A stretch of 64,000 nt of DNA from Flavobacterium sp. (GTDB lineage: Bacteria; Bacteroidota; Bacteroidia; Flavobacteriales; Flavobacteriaceae), in the NCBI RefSeq assembly GCF_027531705.1, contig NZ_JAPZSP010000025.1:1-64000 (forward strand). The letters are read 5' to 3'. Below are positions 1 to 8,543 of this stretch, piece by piece. Made by a program: the position numbers and the translations under genes. How positions within the stretch are numbered: position 1 is the stretch's first letter; every line of letters starts with the position of its first letter. The notes under the pieces were generated by a model, which saw only the letters and a list, made by a program, of their open reading frames with translations, did not search any database and was not told the origin of the DNA.

Positions 1-2725
1 CTGTCGGGGTATCTTCTGTTGTTGTGTTTACATCATTATCAACTATCGGTGCATCATTTAATGGTGTTACTGTAATTGTAATATTAGCTGGGTTTGACAA
101 CAATCCATCATCGTCTAATACTGTATAAGGTATGGTTGCCGCACCATTAAAATTAGCATTTGGTGTAAAAGTTACAACTCCTAATGGACTTACTGACCAA
201 TTCCCCTCTGGTGAAGTAAATGTGGTTTGTTGTCCTAATGTTGATGGATCTAAGTCAACTGTTGACACATCTACTGTTCCATCAGCATCTGTATCATTCG
301 TTGTAACATTTACTGTTGCTGCAACTCCATCCTCTAGCATCGTTGCTGAATCATCATTCGCTACTGGTGGATTATTAACCGTCAATATCCCAAAACTTGA
401 AGTTAAATTAGTACACGCATATGTAGTCTCTGTTATTAAAGCTCTATATCTATATGTATTGTATACAAATGGAACACCTGTTAAAGTCAGTGATGATGAT
501 GTAGCACCTGAATAAACACCACCATTGGTAACATTTCCCCAAGTTAAACCTCCATCAATACTTTGTTGCCATTGATATTGAGCAACACCACTTCCACCTG
601 AAGCTACAGTAGTAAATATAACATTTCCTCCAGTAGTTACAGATTGATCAACTGGTTGTGTCGTAACCGAACTTGAAGAACCTGCAACTATTGCATTTGC
701 ATAACTACCCGTATAAGTTGCAGCAGGCAAATTTACTCTACCATTAGCCAAAGTTGGCGCGATAGCACCCCCTGTTTGACCAAATTGCTGACCTGCAACT
801 GCACTTGTATTATTATTATAGTATTCATTTGAATCTGAACAACCATCATTATCAGAATCTAAATCAAACTGATTAATAATCCCATCCAAATCAGTGTCAT
901 ATCGATCATCAATACCATCAAAATCTGTATCAACAAATCCTGCTGCTTGAGGATCAATATAATTAGGCACTCCATCAGTATCAGCATCAGCCATTGGATC
1001 TGGCAATGCTCCGTATTCAACTGTGTCATTTATACCGTCATTATCATCATCAAGATCAACACTGTCAGATTTACCATCACCATCATTATCACAAGTAGGT
1101 AAAATCATTGCTTGAGGAGCAGATGACACATCTACAGAGTAAAACCAAGTATTCATAATTCTTGAATTACCATAATCATTATATAGATTTGTAATATCTA
1201 ATGAACCTTGACCAGCTGTTGTGGTAGCAGGAGTTGTTGTTGTAGGGTTTGGACCATCCCAAGCATGTGTTGGCCCAAAAAATCCTTCATAAAGCCCTGT
1301 AGAACTAACTCCTCCAGAAGTTGTATTAGCATTTCCGTTTGGACTCGCTCCAAAAGCAGTGATTGCCGTATCATCCCAATATAATTTTCTAGAACCAATA
1401 TTTGGAAAAACAGATATAATTGATAGCCCTTCGGTATTCAACTCAGCATCAACCATTGGTACATTCGTTCTACCTTGAAATATTGTAACTGTAACTTGAG
1501 CAGTAAATGATGGAGGAACAACTGCACCTAAACCATCTACCCCATCCCAAGCCGCAATATTACTTCCTGCAGACATACCATAAGCCTCCAAAATCCTATC
1601 CGTAGTTGCTGGTTGATAGCCTGGAGTTCCATTTAAATCAATTAATACAGCAAAATCTCCAGGTTGATCAGAATAATAAGGAATATAATAAGCTCCTGGA
1701 CATCCATATATATTAGATGTAAAAGCTGGATTTCCTTGAGTTCCATTAGGAAATGCAGCAACATCTGGACGCCTCAAAAACACCTTATAACCAGAAGGTG
1801 TTGCTGGATAGGTTATCGTATTTGGCGCAGTAAAATTACCATTTCTAGACCTTCTATCGTTGGCAAAATTTGATGTTGAAGCAACACCCTCATAATTCAT
1901 AGACAATTTGAAACCTAAAGGGCGAAATCCAGGTCGAAACTGAACTTGCATAACAAAATTATCGGGAGTATACGCAAAAAAATCTCCCTCAAAAGAAGAT
2001 GTTATTGGACAAGGATATCCGTTTAATGTTGCTAAATTAAAATTTGGTGGAACTACAGTTAAGTCTGTGGTAACAAAACTCCATTCTTTACACCATAATC
2101 TACCTGGTATAGGTGTTGTACCATTAGCTACAGTAAAATCAAAAAAAGGATATGTTGAATTTGCCGAATCAAAAGTAGATCCTCCTGTAGCACTAGTGTA
2201 CACTTCAATTATATAGTCCCCATTCATGGTTGGATTTACAGTTGGAGTTCCCGCTGTATTTGCATTATCTAAAAAAGGAGTATATCCTGCAGGATTAGAA
2301 CCAAAAATATTCGGCCCATTCCAAGCCTTATTATAATTCTCAATAAAACCGTTTCCAATATTAGCCGGAATAACTCTTTGAAAAACAACAGCACCCAATG
2401 GATCAGTTATTCTCAAATAAGCGTTATCGATAATTGTTGTATTAGCATTTTGGAAGTTTCTAGCCATCAAACCAGCATAGATATTTTCCACAGTGTGATC
2501 AACAATAGTTACTTTCATTTTGGAATCAGCGGGACTTCCTGGTCTAGAACCTTGCGCAGCTGTTATCAAGAGAGCTGTTCCATTTGCATTTGCAGCTCCC
2601 AATCCATTACCAGGCGACACTTGTCGTGTACCTTCCTGAGCATAAAAATTAAAAGCTAAAAGTGCAAAAAATAAAACTAGAAAAAGATTTTTAGTTTTCA
2701 AATTAGTGTAAGTAAAATTTTGCAT
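1..2725 (-). CDS. Giant secreted adhesin-like protein, N-terminal part (runs off the window)
   Basis: An uninterrupted reading frame of about 908 codons enters from the left edge, so the C-terminus is missing. It begins with a basic segment and a hydrophobic stretch ending FNFYAQEG, a Sec signal peptide. Residues about 30-540 are a beta-rich region I do not recognise. Residues about 545-635 are acidic type-3 (thrombospondin-like) calcium repeats such as DNDGDGKSD and DLDDDNDGIND. An Ig-like segment follows at about 690-780 (QPVDQSVTTGGNV, YQWQQS), then cadherin/VCBS-like repeats (NNPPVANDDSATMLEDG, NDAPIVDND). This layout is common in very long Bacteroidota surface proteins exported by the type IX system. 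A sorting tail would lie outside the window, so export by that route is inferred. The exact family (for example a SprB relative) cannot be decided. Confidence 0.85.
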   Translation of the reverse strand, partial: MQNFTYTNLKTKNLFLVLFFALLAFNFYAQEGTRQVSPGNGLGAANANGTALLITAAQGSRPGSPADSKMKVTIVDHTVENIYAGLMARNFQNANTTIIDNAYLRITDPLGAVVFQRVIPANIGNGFIENYNKAWNGPNIFGSNPAGYTPFLDNANTAGTPTVNPTMNGDYIIEVYTSATGGSTFDSANSTYPFFDFTVANGTTPIPGRLWCKEWSFVTTDLTVVPPNFNLATLNGYPCPITSSFEGDFFAYTPDNFVMQVQFRPGFRPLGFKLSMNYEGVASTSNFANDRRSRNGNFTAPNTITYPATPSGYKVFLRRPDVAAFPNGTQGNPAFTSNIYGCPGAYYIPYYSDQPGDFAVLIDLNGTPGYQPATTDRILEAYGMSAGSNIAAWDGVDGLGAVVPPSFTAQVTVTIFQGRTNVPMVDAELNTEGLSIISVFPNIGSRKLYWDDTAITAFGASPNGNANTTSGGVSSTGLYEGFFGPTHAWDGPNPTTTTPATTTAGQGSLDITNLYNDYGNSRIMNTWFYSVDVSSAPQAMILPTCDNDGDGKSDSVDLDDDNDGINDTVEYGALPDPMADADTDGVPNYIDPQAAGFVDTDFDGIDDRYDTDLDGIINQFDLDSDNDGCSDSNEYYNNNTSAVAGQQFGQTGGAIAPTLANGRVNLPAATYTGSYANAIVAGSSSSVTTQPVDQSVTTGGNVIFTTVASGGSGVAQYQWQQSIDGGLTWGNVTNGGVYSGATSSSLTLTGVPFVYNTYRYRALITETTYACTNLTSSFGILTVNNPPVANDDSATMLEDGVAATVNVTTNDTDADGTVDVSTVDLDPSTLGQQTTFTSPEGNWSVSPLGVVTFTPNANFNGAATIPYTVLDDDGLLSNPANITITVTPLNDAPIVDNDVNTTTEDTPT

Positions 2726-2798
2726 ACTTGTGTATGATTTGGTTATATAAAATTGCAAAATAGAAGAATATTCAGATAAATGAACACACTTCAGCAAG

Positions 2799-2806
2799 CA
2801 AATGTA
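2799..2806 (-). promoter_or_regulatory. Candidate -7 box (TACATTTG) for the adhesin gene
   Basis: Minus strand reads TACATTTG, matching the Flavobacterium -7 consensus TAnnTTTG, about 75 nt before the ATG. No clear TTG -33 element is seen upstream, so this is a weak call. Confidence 0.35.
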
Positions 2807-2910
2807 TAAAAAAAAAAAAATAAAAGTTTATGTTTTTATTACATTTTTATTATTATACCAAATACTACAAATAAAACTTAACAAATTATATTTAAAATAA
2901 TTGCGAAACA

Positions 2911-2944
2911 AAAATCAAAAAGCCCAATCAAAATGATTGAGCTT
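2911..2944 (-). terminator. Terminator after the LRR gene
   Basis: The arms CAATCA/TGATTG with outer AAAGC/GCTTT (one mismatch between them) form a hairpin 25 nt past the stop codon. On the minus strand a T-rich tail follows. Confidence 0.6.
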
Positions 2945-2968
2945 TAATTTATAAAAAACTATTATTAT

Positions 2969-3838
2969 TTAATCTTCAGCAGCAATTGCCGTTTTAGAAG
3001 ATTGAGAATCGAATTTTGACTTAATTGGCAATGAAACTGCTACACCTCTAGTGTTTACCATTGTCATGTTAAGCGTATCAAGAGCCAACATTTTTTTAGA
3101 CACAAATCCATCAAAATTGTTGTATGAAATATTCATTTCTTTCAAAGCTGTTAGTTTTTCTAACTCATATGGAATTTGACCATAAAAACTATTATCAAAT
3201 AAGCTTAAATGCTCTAAAGATGACATGCTTCCAATTGCTTTATCAAGGCTTCCAGAAAAATTATTACTATTTAAAAGTAATATTTTCAAAGATTTCATTG
3301 CATAAATTGATTTTGGAATTTTACCCTCAAATGAATTGTTATATAAAGATAAAGTTGTTAATTTTTTAAGACTTCCAATTTCAGACGGTAATTTACCTGA
3401 AAGATTATTCATAAACAACTCAAGAGAATGAAGGTTTTTAAGATTTCCAACAGAAAAAGGAATTTTACCTTTTAGCTGATTGAAAGACAGATTTAACAAT
3501 CTCAAGTTAGTTAAATTTCCAATTTCGAATGGTATAACGCCGGACAATTGATTTTTAAACAAGTTTAATTTTGCTAAATTTGTCAAAGTAGTAATCGAAG
3601 CTGGGATTTCACCAACAAGGTTATTGTCAGAAAGGTTGATTTCAACCACTTTATCATTTTTGATTTTTACACCATACCAAGAAGTTTCGTCTTGTTTCAA
3701 ATCCCACTTATTGGTCCAATTAGCACCATTGGTAGTTGAATATAATTTTAGTAATGCTTCTTTTTCTGTTTTAGAAATTTTTGCATTCATTGATAATGTC
3801 ACAAAGAATACAAATGCTAGGGTAGAGATAGTTTTCAT
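2969..3838 (-). CDS. Secreted leucine-rich-repeat protein (plant-type LRRs)
   Basis: 289 residues. An N-terminal signal peptide (MKTISTLAFVFFVTLSMNA) is followed by a cap resembling plant LRR N-termini (EKEALLKLYSTTNGANWTN). About eight 24-residue repeats follow, of the form LxxLxLxxNxLxGxIPxxIGxL (for example LTNLAKLNLFKNQLSGVIP and LKKLTTLSLYNNSFEGKIP). The GxIP signature defines the plant-specific LRR class, also found in secreted Bacteroidota proteins. The C-terminus is short and shows no type IX sorting tail, so it is probably periplasmic or surface-bound by other means. The role is probably protein binding; the partner is unknown. It stands alone, with its own terminator. Confidence 0.8.
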   Translation of the reverse strand: MKTISTLAFVFFVTLSMNAKISKTEKEALLKLYSTTNGANWTNKWDLKQDETSWYGVKIKNDKVVEINLSDNNLVGEIPASITTLTNLAKLNLFKNQLSGVIPFEIGNLTNLRLLNLSFNQLKGKIPFSVGNLKNLHSLELFMNNLSGKLPSEIGSLKKLTTLSLYNNSFEGKIPKSIYAMKSLKILLLNSNNFSGSLDKAIGSMSSLEHLSLFDNSFYGQIPYELEKLTALKEMNISYNNFDGFVSKKMLALDTLNMTMVNTRGVAVSLPIKSKFDSQSSKTAIAAED

Positions 3839-4007
3839 AGTAGTAGGTTTTAAATTTTTATAAATGGGTTTTGTTATTTGGGTTATGTAAAACTACAAAT
3901 AAATATCGTTTATAAACAAATAAAATCGATGAAATACATTTTTTTTTAATTTATTTATAATTTTACTTACAATAAAACAAAAATAATCATCTTTTCAATT
4001 AAATATT

Positions 4008-4015
4008 TATATTTG
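4008..4015 (+). promoter_or_regulatory. Candidate -7 box (TATATTTG) for the DUF1761 gene
   Basis: TATATTTG fits TAnnTTTG and ends 27 nt before the ATG. The upstream -33 region is poor. Confidence 0.4.
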
Positions 4016-4042
4016 TATCACTAACCTTTAAAACTATAAACT

Positions 4043-4525
4043 ATGAACATTAATTTTTTAGCATTATTACTTGCTGCGGTTTCAACTCTAGCAGTTGGAT
4101 TTGTTTGGTATAATCCAAAAGTATTTGGTAACATCTGGATGAAAGAAGCTGGAATAAAAGAAGAAGACGCAAAAGGCGTAAATATGATTGCTGTTTTCGG
4201 CATGTCAATTTTCTATGCTTTCTTGATTTCTTTCATTTTACAGTTTTTAGTTATTCATCAATATGGTGCAATTGGAATGATTGGTGGTGATCCATCTAAA
4301 GCGCTACCATCTTACACAGCATTTTTTGCTGACTACGGAACAGCTTTTAGAACCTTTAAACATGGAGCATTACATGGATTCATGACTGGTTTATTTTTTG
4401 CTTTACCAGTGATTGGAGTTGGAGCTTTGTATGAAAGAAGAAGCTGGAAATATGTATTAATAGCTGGTGGATATTGGGTAGTTTCGTGTATGATTATGGG
4501 CGGAATTATCTGTGCAATGCAATAA
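4043..4525 (+). CDS. DUF1761 family membrane protein
   Basis: 160 residues with four hydrophobic segments: about 4-24, 48-70, 108-128 and 136-157. The N-terminal FVWYNPKVFGNIWMKEAG is the family hallmark (a tryptophan/tyrosine motif right after the first helix). DUF1761 proteins are small integral membrane proteins of unknown function, common in Bacteroidota. The ATG is preceded by a plausible promoter, and a strong hairpin terminator follows the stop by about 20 nt, so it appears monocistronic. Confidence 0.85.
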   Translation: MNINFLALLLAAVSTLAVGFVWYNPKVFGNIWMKEAGIKEEDAKGVNMIAVFGMSIFYAFLISFILQFLVIHQYGAIGMIGGDPSKALPSYTAFFADYGTAFRTFKHGALHGFMTGLFFALPVIGVGALYERRSWKYVLIAGGYWVVSCMIMGGIICAMQ

Positions 4526-4546
4526 TTTAACATTTAATTATATAGT

Positions 4547-4577
4547 AATCGCTCTACTTTTGTGGAGCGATTTTTTT
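4547..4577 (+). terminator. Terminator after the DUF1761 gene
   Basis: AATCGCTCTAC pairs with GTGGAGCGATT (11 bp, one G-U) around a TTTT loop, followed by a run of T. It sits between the stop codon and the next gene and argues that the next gene does not start upstream of it. Confidence 0.85.
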
Positions 4578-4580
4578 ATT

Positions 4581-5726
4581 TTGGAACAACTCACATTTAA
4601 AATTTACAACACCGTTGCTTCACTTCCAAAAACTTGGAATGCTGTTGCAATTTCAAATGTTTTTCTGCAAACACATTATTTACAGGTACTTGAAGATTCT
4701 GCTCCTGTAAATATGGAGTGTTTTTATATTGGGATTTTTGAAAAAGAAACCTTAATTGGCGTTGCTCTTGCTCAATATCTTGACTTAAATAAACTAGAAT
4801 CGTTTGGCGAAAGAGACAAATGTTTTAAGACATTTATTCGGAATTTAATTTTCAAAAATTTTGCTTCTCATACTTTATTTATGGGAAACAATATGATAAC
4901 AGGTCAGAATGGTTATGTTTTTTCTAAGGAAATTGGTTTTAAAGAATTAAGTACCATTTTACTTCAAAGTGCTGCAAAAATCACAACCTATTTCAAGAAC
5001 AAAGACATAAAAATTCATTTAGTTTCGTTTAAAGATTTTTATGAAAATTGTTCGGTTGAGTTGAAGAAACATGCTTTCAAAAATGTGTATGAATTTAATA
5101 CACAACCCAATATGATTTTTTATCTTGATGAAAATTGGAAAAAAGAAGCAGATTATGTTGCCGCATTTTCAAAAAAATACCGTGACCAATACAAACGCGC
5201 TCACAAAAAATTTGATGGAATAATTGTAAAGAATTTATCGCTTGATGAGATTATTGAGCATGAAAAGACCATTTATGATTTATACCATTATGTAGCTCAA
5301 AATGCGCCATTTAATACTTTTTTCTTGTCGGAAAACCATTTTTCGACCATGAAGAAACAATGTTTAGATCATTTTTTGATTTATGGTTATTTCTTAGAAG
5401 GAAAACTGGTTGGCTTTCATACAATGCTATTGAATGGAACGGTTTTAGAAACCTACTTTTTAGGTTATGATGCAAAAGTTCAAAAAGAAAACATGTTGTA
5501 TTTGAACATGTTATACAATATGACAGCCTACGGAATTGAAAATGGTTATAAAAAAATAATTTTTGGAAGAACAGCTTTAGAAATTAAGAGTTCTATAGGA
5601 GCTATTCCTGTAAATATGTCTGGCTTTATTTACCACAACAATAAGTTTATTGACAACTATATTGGACAAATATTCAAAAAATTGGAGCCAACACTTCATT
5701 GGCAGCAAAGAAATCCTTTTAAGTAA
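4581..5726 (+). CDS. GNAT/FemAB-like acyltransferase, probable TTG start
   Basis: About 381 residues if started at the TTG at 4581. A longer frame begins with GTG at 4512, but its first 23 codons would read through the upstream gene's stop and terminator hairpin, so I reject it. From the TTG the protein reads LEQLTFKIYNTVASLPKTWN and stays collinear. The C-terminal half (about residues 180-370) looks like the acyl-CoA N-acyltransferase fold of the BioF2/FemAB type: KKYRDQYKRAHKKFDGI, then YFLEGKLVGFHTMLLNGTVLETYFLGYD, then GYKKIIFGRTALEIKS. The substrate is unknown. The gene has no obvious partner: the next gene is on the other strand beyond a 400-bp gap. Confidence 0.7.
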   Translation: MEQLTFKIYNTVASLPKTWNAVAISNVFLQTHYLQVLEDSAPVNMECFYIGIFEKETLIGVALAQYLDLNKLESFGERDKCFKTFIRNLIFKNFASHTLFMGNNMITGQNGYVFSKEIGFKELSTILLQSAAKITTYFKNKDIKIHLVSFKDFYENCSVELKKHAFKNVYEFNTQPNMIFYLDENWKKEADYVAAFSKKYRDQYKRAHKKFDGIIVKNLSLDEIIEHEKTIYDLYHYVAQNAPFNTFFLSENHFSTMKKQCLDHFLIYGYFLEGKLVGFHTMLLNGTVLETYFLGYDAKVQKENMLYLNMLYNMTAYGIENGYKKIIFGRTALEIKSSIGAIPVNMSGFIYHNNKFIDNYIGQIFKKLEPTLHWQQRNPFK

Positions 5727-5960
5727 AAAATCGATTTTAAGGCGTTTTAAGAAACTTTAAAGCGTTTTCGATAATAATTATCTCAATAATTTTTTTTTCA
5801 TTTAAATCAAACGCAAGAAAGCCGTTTTTAATAGAAAAAAATTATAAGATTTTCAGAATAATAAGAAATAATTATTCTTTCGTTTTGGAAATTTATTTAT
5901 GATTTTCCTTTCAAAAAAGGATTTTGACTTACAACCGAAATTTTGTTAGAAGTTATACGA

Positions 5961-6104
5961 ACTAGCCCTGATAGAAATGAAAAGCCTTTTCTTTGGGTTG
6001 CTATTTTTTTCTTGCTTAAAAAGAGCGACCAACGGAAGCTCCTTTTTGAGTTAGAAAAAAAGCAACGCAGAGAAAAGCTTGTAATGTATAGCAGGAATAG
6101 CTCC
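5961..6104 (+). ncRNA. Structured repeat element, copy A (TAGCCCTGAT...GCAGGAATAGCTCC)
   Basis: The 398-bp gap between the acyltransferase and the ABC-F gene has no gene. Its second half holds this element. CTAGCCCTGATAG at the 5' end and ATAGCAGGAATAGCTCC at the 3' end enclose about 110 nt of A/T-rich filler. CCTG pairs with CAGG, AGC with GCT, and an inner AAGC with GCTT. Two further copies at 25693 and 49022 share the ends and the helix. I suspect it matches the Flavo-1 RNA class described from Flavobacteria; that is recollection, not a search. The first part of the gap (5727-5960) shows nothing I recognise. Confidence 0.5.
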
Positions 6105-6124
6105 TTATTAAAAAATTAGAAAAA

Positions 6125-8032
6125 CTATAAACTGTCTATTTCTTCTTGTACGGTTTCCCAATCTTCGAGGAGTTTGTCTAATTCTTGCTTTTTCTTGTTG
6201 TAAGCTATGAAGAAATTGGCGTCTTCTATATGCTTGTCATAGTTGGAAGCCAGTGCTTTATCGTCGTTTTGAATGTCGATTTCGAGTTGTTTGATTTGAC
6301 TTTCTATTTTGCTAAGACGATTTTGAAGTGACTTGCTTTTCTTTTGATCTTCGTACGAAACTTTGTTGCTTTCCTTAGGTTCCTCTTTTTTGGCAATGTC
6401 TTTTTTCTCAACTTCGCGCATGTTTTCGAGATTGCGTTGTTCTAAGAAATAATTGATATCGCCAAGGTATTCTTTGATTTTTTGATCTTTGAATTCGTAC
6501 ACAATATTGGACATTCCTTGAAGGAAATCTCTATCGTGCGAAACCAACAAAAGTGTTCCTTCGTACTTTTGCAAAGCAGCTTTTAGGACATTTTTGGACT
6601 TTATATCTAAGTGATTTGTCGGCTCATCCATCACCAAAACATTGATTGGTTGCAACAATAATTTACACAAAGCCAATCGATTACGCTCGCCACCCGATAA
6701 AACTTTCACTTTTTTGTCTACATCGTCACCTCGAAAAAGAAACGAACCCAACATATCACGAACCTTTGAACGATTGGTATCCGTTGCAGCATTTTCCATA
6801 GTTTCGAGCAGTGTGATTTCACCATCGAGATATTCGGCTTGATTTTGTGCAAAATAACCAACTTGCACATTGTGACCTAGTTTGATTGAACCTTGAAATT
6901 CAAATTCGTTGACAATTGCCTTGATAAACGTTGATTTTCCTTGTCCGTTTTGACCCACGAAAGCGATTTTGCTTCCACGCTCAACCAACAAAGAAATATC
7001 TTTTAGTATTACTTTATCTCCATAAGCTTTGGTAACATTTTCAGCTTCAATCACAACTTTACCAGGCACTTTTGAAACAGGAAACGAAATATTCATAACC
7101 GAATTGTCGTCTTCATCGACTTCAATTCGTTCTACTTTATCTAATTTTTTAATTAAGGATTGCGCCATCGAAGCTTTGGATGCTTTAGCACGAAATTTCT
7201 CAATTAACTTTTCAGTTTCTTCAATTTTCTTGGCTTGATTTTTTTGTGTTGCCAATTGTTTTTCACGGATTTCGTGACGTAATTCTAGATATTGAGAATA
7301 CGGTTTGTTGAAATCATAGGCTTTGCCAAGAGAAATTTCGATAGTTCTGTTGGTTACGTTATCCAAAAACATTTTATCATGCGAAACTATCACAACAACA
7401 CCAGGATAATTACGCAAGAAATTTTCAAGCCAAATGATACTTTCAATATCCAAGTGATTGGTTGGCTCATCAAGAAGCAAAATATCGTTTGATTGCAAAA
7501 GCAATTTAGCCAATTCAATACGCATACGCCATCCACCAGAAAAAGTTTCGGTCTGATTATCAAAAACTTGACGTTTGAAACCTAATCCGAGAAGAATCTT
7601 TTCGGTATCACCAACATAATTGTAACCGCCATGAAGTTCGAAACGATGTGTGTAATCAGATAAATCTTCAATGATTTGTGAATATTCTTCACTTTCATAA
7701 TCAGTTCTAGTAACCAATTGATGATTGATTTCTTCTAATTTTTTTTCAATTTCTTTAATTTCTGTAAAAGCTTGGTACGCTTCTTCAAGAACAGTTCGTC
7801 CTTGTTCAAAGTCGATATCTTGACGAAGAAACCCAATTCTGACTTCTTTTTCGGTAGCAATACTTCCAGAATCTGGTTTGAAATCACCTGCTAAAATTTT
7901 AAGCATGGTTGATTTTCCTGCGCCATTTTTTCCGACAAGTCCTACACTATCGCCTGCTCCCATTCGAAAAGTTACTTCTTCAAAAAGATAAGTTCCACCA
8001 AAAGAAATCGATAAATTATGTATGTTTAGCAT
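6125..8032 (-). CDS. ABC-F family ATP-binding cassette protein
   Basis: 635 residues with two ATPase cassettes and no membrane segment, which is the ABC-F layout. Cassette 1 has Walker A GLVGKNGAGKST, signature SGGWRMR and Walker B LLLDEPTNHLD. Cassette 2 has Walker A AFVGQNGQGKST, signature LSGGERNR and Walker B LVMDEPTNHLD. The interdomain linker (about 240-310) is charged and helical (KNQAKKIEETEKLIEKFRAKASKA), as in ribosome-binding ABC-F factors. A coiled-coil tail (about 545-630) resembles Uup/YfmR-type proteins. Known members act at the ribosomal E site to rescue or tune translation; the specific subtype is not clear here. An 8-mer repeat array lies 8 nt before the ATG. Confidence 0.9.
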   Translation of the reverse strand: MLNIHNLSISFGGTYLFEEVTFRMGAGDSVGLVGKNGAGKSTMLKILAGDFKPDSGSIATEKEVRIGFLRQDIDFEQGRTVLEEAYQAFTEIKEIEKKLEEINHQLVTRTDYESEEYSQIIEDLSDYTHRFELHGGYNYVGDTEKILLGLGFKRQVFDNQTETFSGGWRMRIELAKLLLQSNDILLLDEPTNHLDIESIIWLENFLRNYPGVVVIVSHDKMFLDNVTNRTIEISLGKAYDFNKPYSQYLELRHEIREKQLATQKNQAKKIEETEKLIEKFRAKASKASMAQSLIKKLDKVERIEVDEDDNSVMNISFPVSKVPGKVVIEAENVTKAYGDKVILKDISLLVERGSKIAFVGQNGQGKSTFIKAIVNEFEFQGSIKLGHNVQVGYFAQNQAEYLDGEITLLETMENAATDTNRSKVRDMLGSFLFRGDDVDKKVKVLSGGERNRLALCKLLLQPINVLVMDEPTNHLDIKSKNVLKAALQKYEGTLLLVSHDRDFLQGMSNIVYEFKDQKIKEYLGDINYFLEQRNLENMREVEKKDIAKKEEPKESNKVSYEDQKKSKSLQNRLSKIESQIKQLEIDIQNDDKALASNYDKHIEDANFFIAYNKKKQELDKLLEDWETVQEEIDSL

Positions 8033-8039
8033 TTATTAT

Positions 8040-8080
8040 GTTTATGAGTTTAAAAGTTTAAGGGTTTAAATTTAAACCCT
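8040..8080. repeat. 8-nt tandem array GTTTANNN x4 ending in a 20-bp palindrome
   Basis: Consecutive units GTTTATGA, GTTTAAAA, GTTTAAGG and GTTTAAAT, then TTAAACCC. The last part forms the perfect palindrome AGGGTTTAAATTTAAACCCT (8061-8080). It ends 8 nt upstream of the ABC-F start codon (minus strand). The same word recurs before ftsW and mraY. Confidence 0.8.
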
Positions 8081-8165
8081 AGACTCTTATTTATTTTTGA
8101 TTATTGTAATATTTGTTACATTAGTAAAACTACAAAGACGTACCTTTACAGAAATTTTTTTGCAA

Positions 8166-8543
8166 ATGTTAAAAAAAGGATCCAAATTATATAGCATTTT
8201 AACAGGAACTTGTCCTAAATGTCAAAATGAAAGTATGTATGTGGATAAAAACCCATACAATCTCAAGAATTTATACAAAATGCATGACCATTGTAGCCAT
8301 TGTAATTTGAAGTACATGATTGAACCAGCCTTTTTTTATGGAGCGATGTATGTGAGTTATGGTTATTCTGTGGCTTTTGGAGTGGCATTTTTTATCATTT
8401 CAAAAGTATTTTTAGGCTTAAGTTTAGTTACATCATTTATAGTAATTATTATTGGATTGATACTATTAATGCCTTTTATCGCAAGACTTTCTAGAAATAC
8501 TTATATTAATATGTTTGTTTCTTATGATAAAGCGAAAGATTAA
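8166..8543 (+). CDS. DUF983 family protein (zinc-ribbon-like plus two membrane helices)
   Basis: 125 residues from the ATG at 8166. An in-frame TTG at 8097 adds 23 residues unlike the family, and a TACCTTTA box at 8141 lies inside that stretch, so I prefer the ATG. The N-terminal half has two cysteine pairs, CPKC and CSHC, likely a metal-binding ribbon. Two hydrophobic helices follow (about 65-85 and 90-112). DUF983 proteins are common, uncharacterised membrane proteins. The 3' end overlaps the convergent FAD oxidoreductase gene by 4 nt. Confidence 0.8.
   Translation: MLKKGSKLYSILTGTCPKCQNESMYVDKNPYNLKNLYKMHDHCSHCNLKYMIEPAFFYGAMYVSYGYSVAFGVAFFIISKVFLGLSLVTSFIVIIIGLILLMPFIARLSRNTYINMFVSYDKAKD

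Noticed and set aside
132..515. Plus-strand open frame inside the adhesin region
   Set aside because: Antisense to a continuous minus-strand frame with clear domains; low-complexity Thr/Val translation typical of a shadow.
4512..4580. GTG start extending the acyltransferase by 23 codons
   Set aside because: The extension overlaps the upstream stop codon and a strong terminator hairpin.
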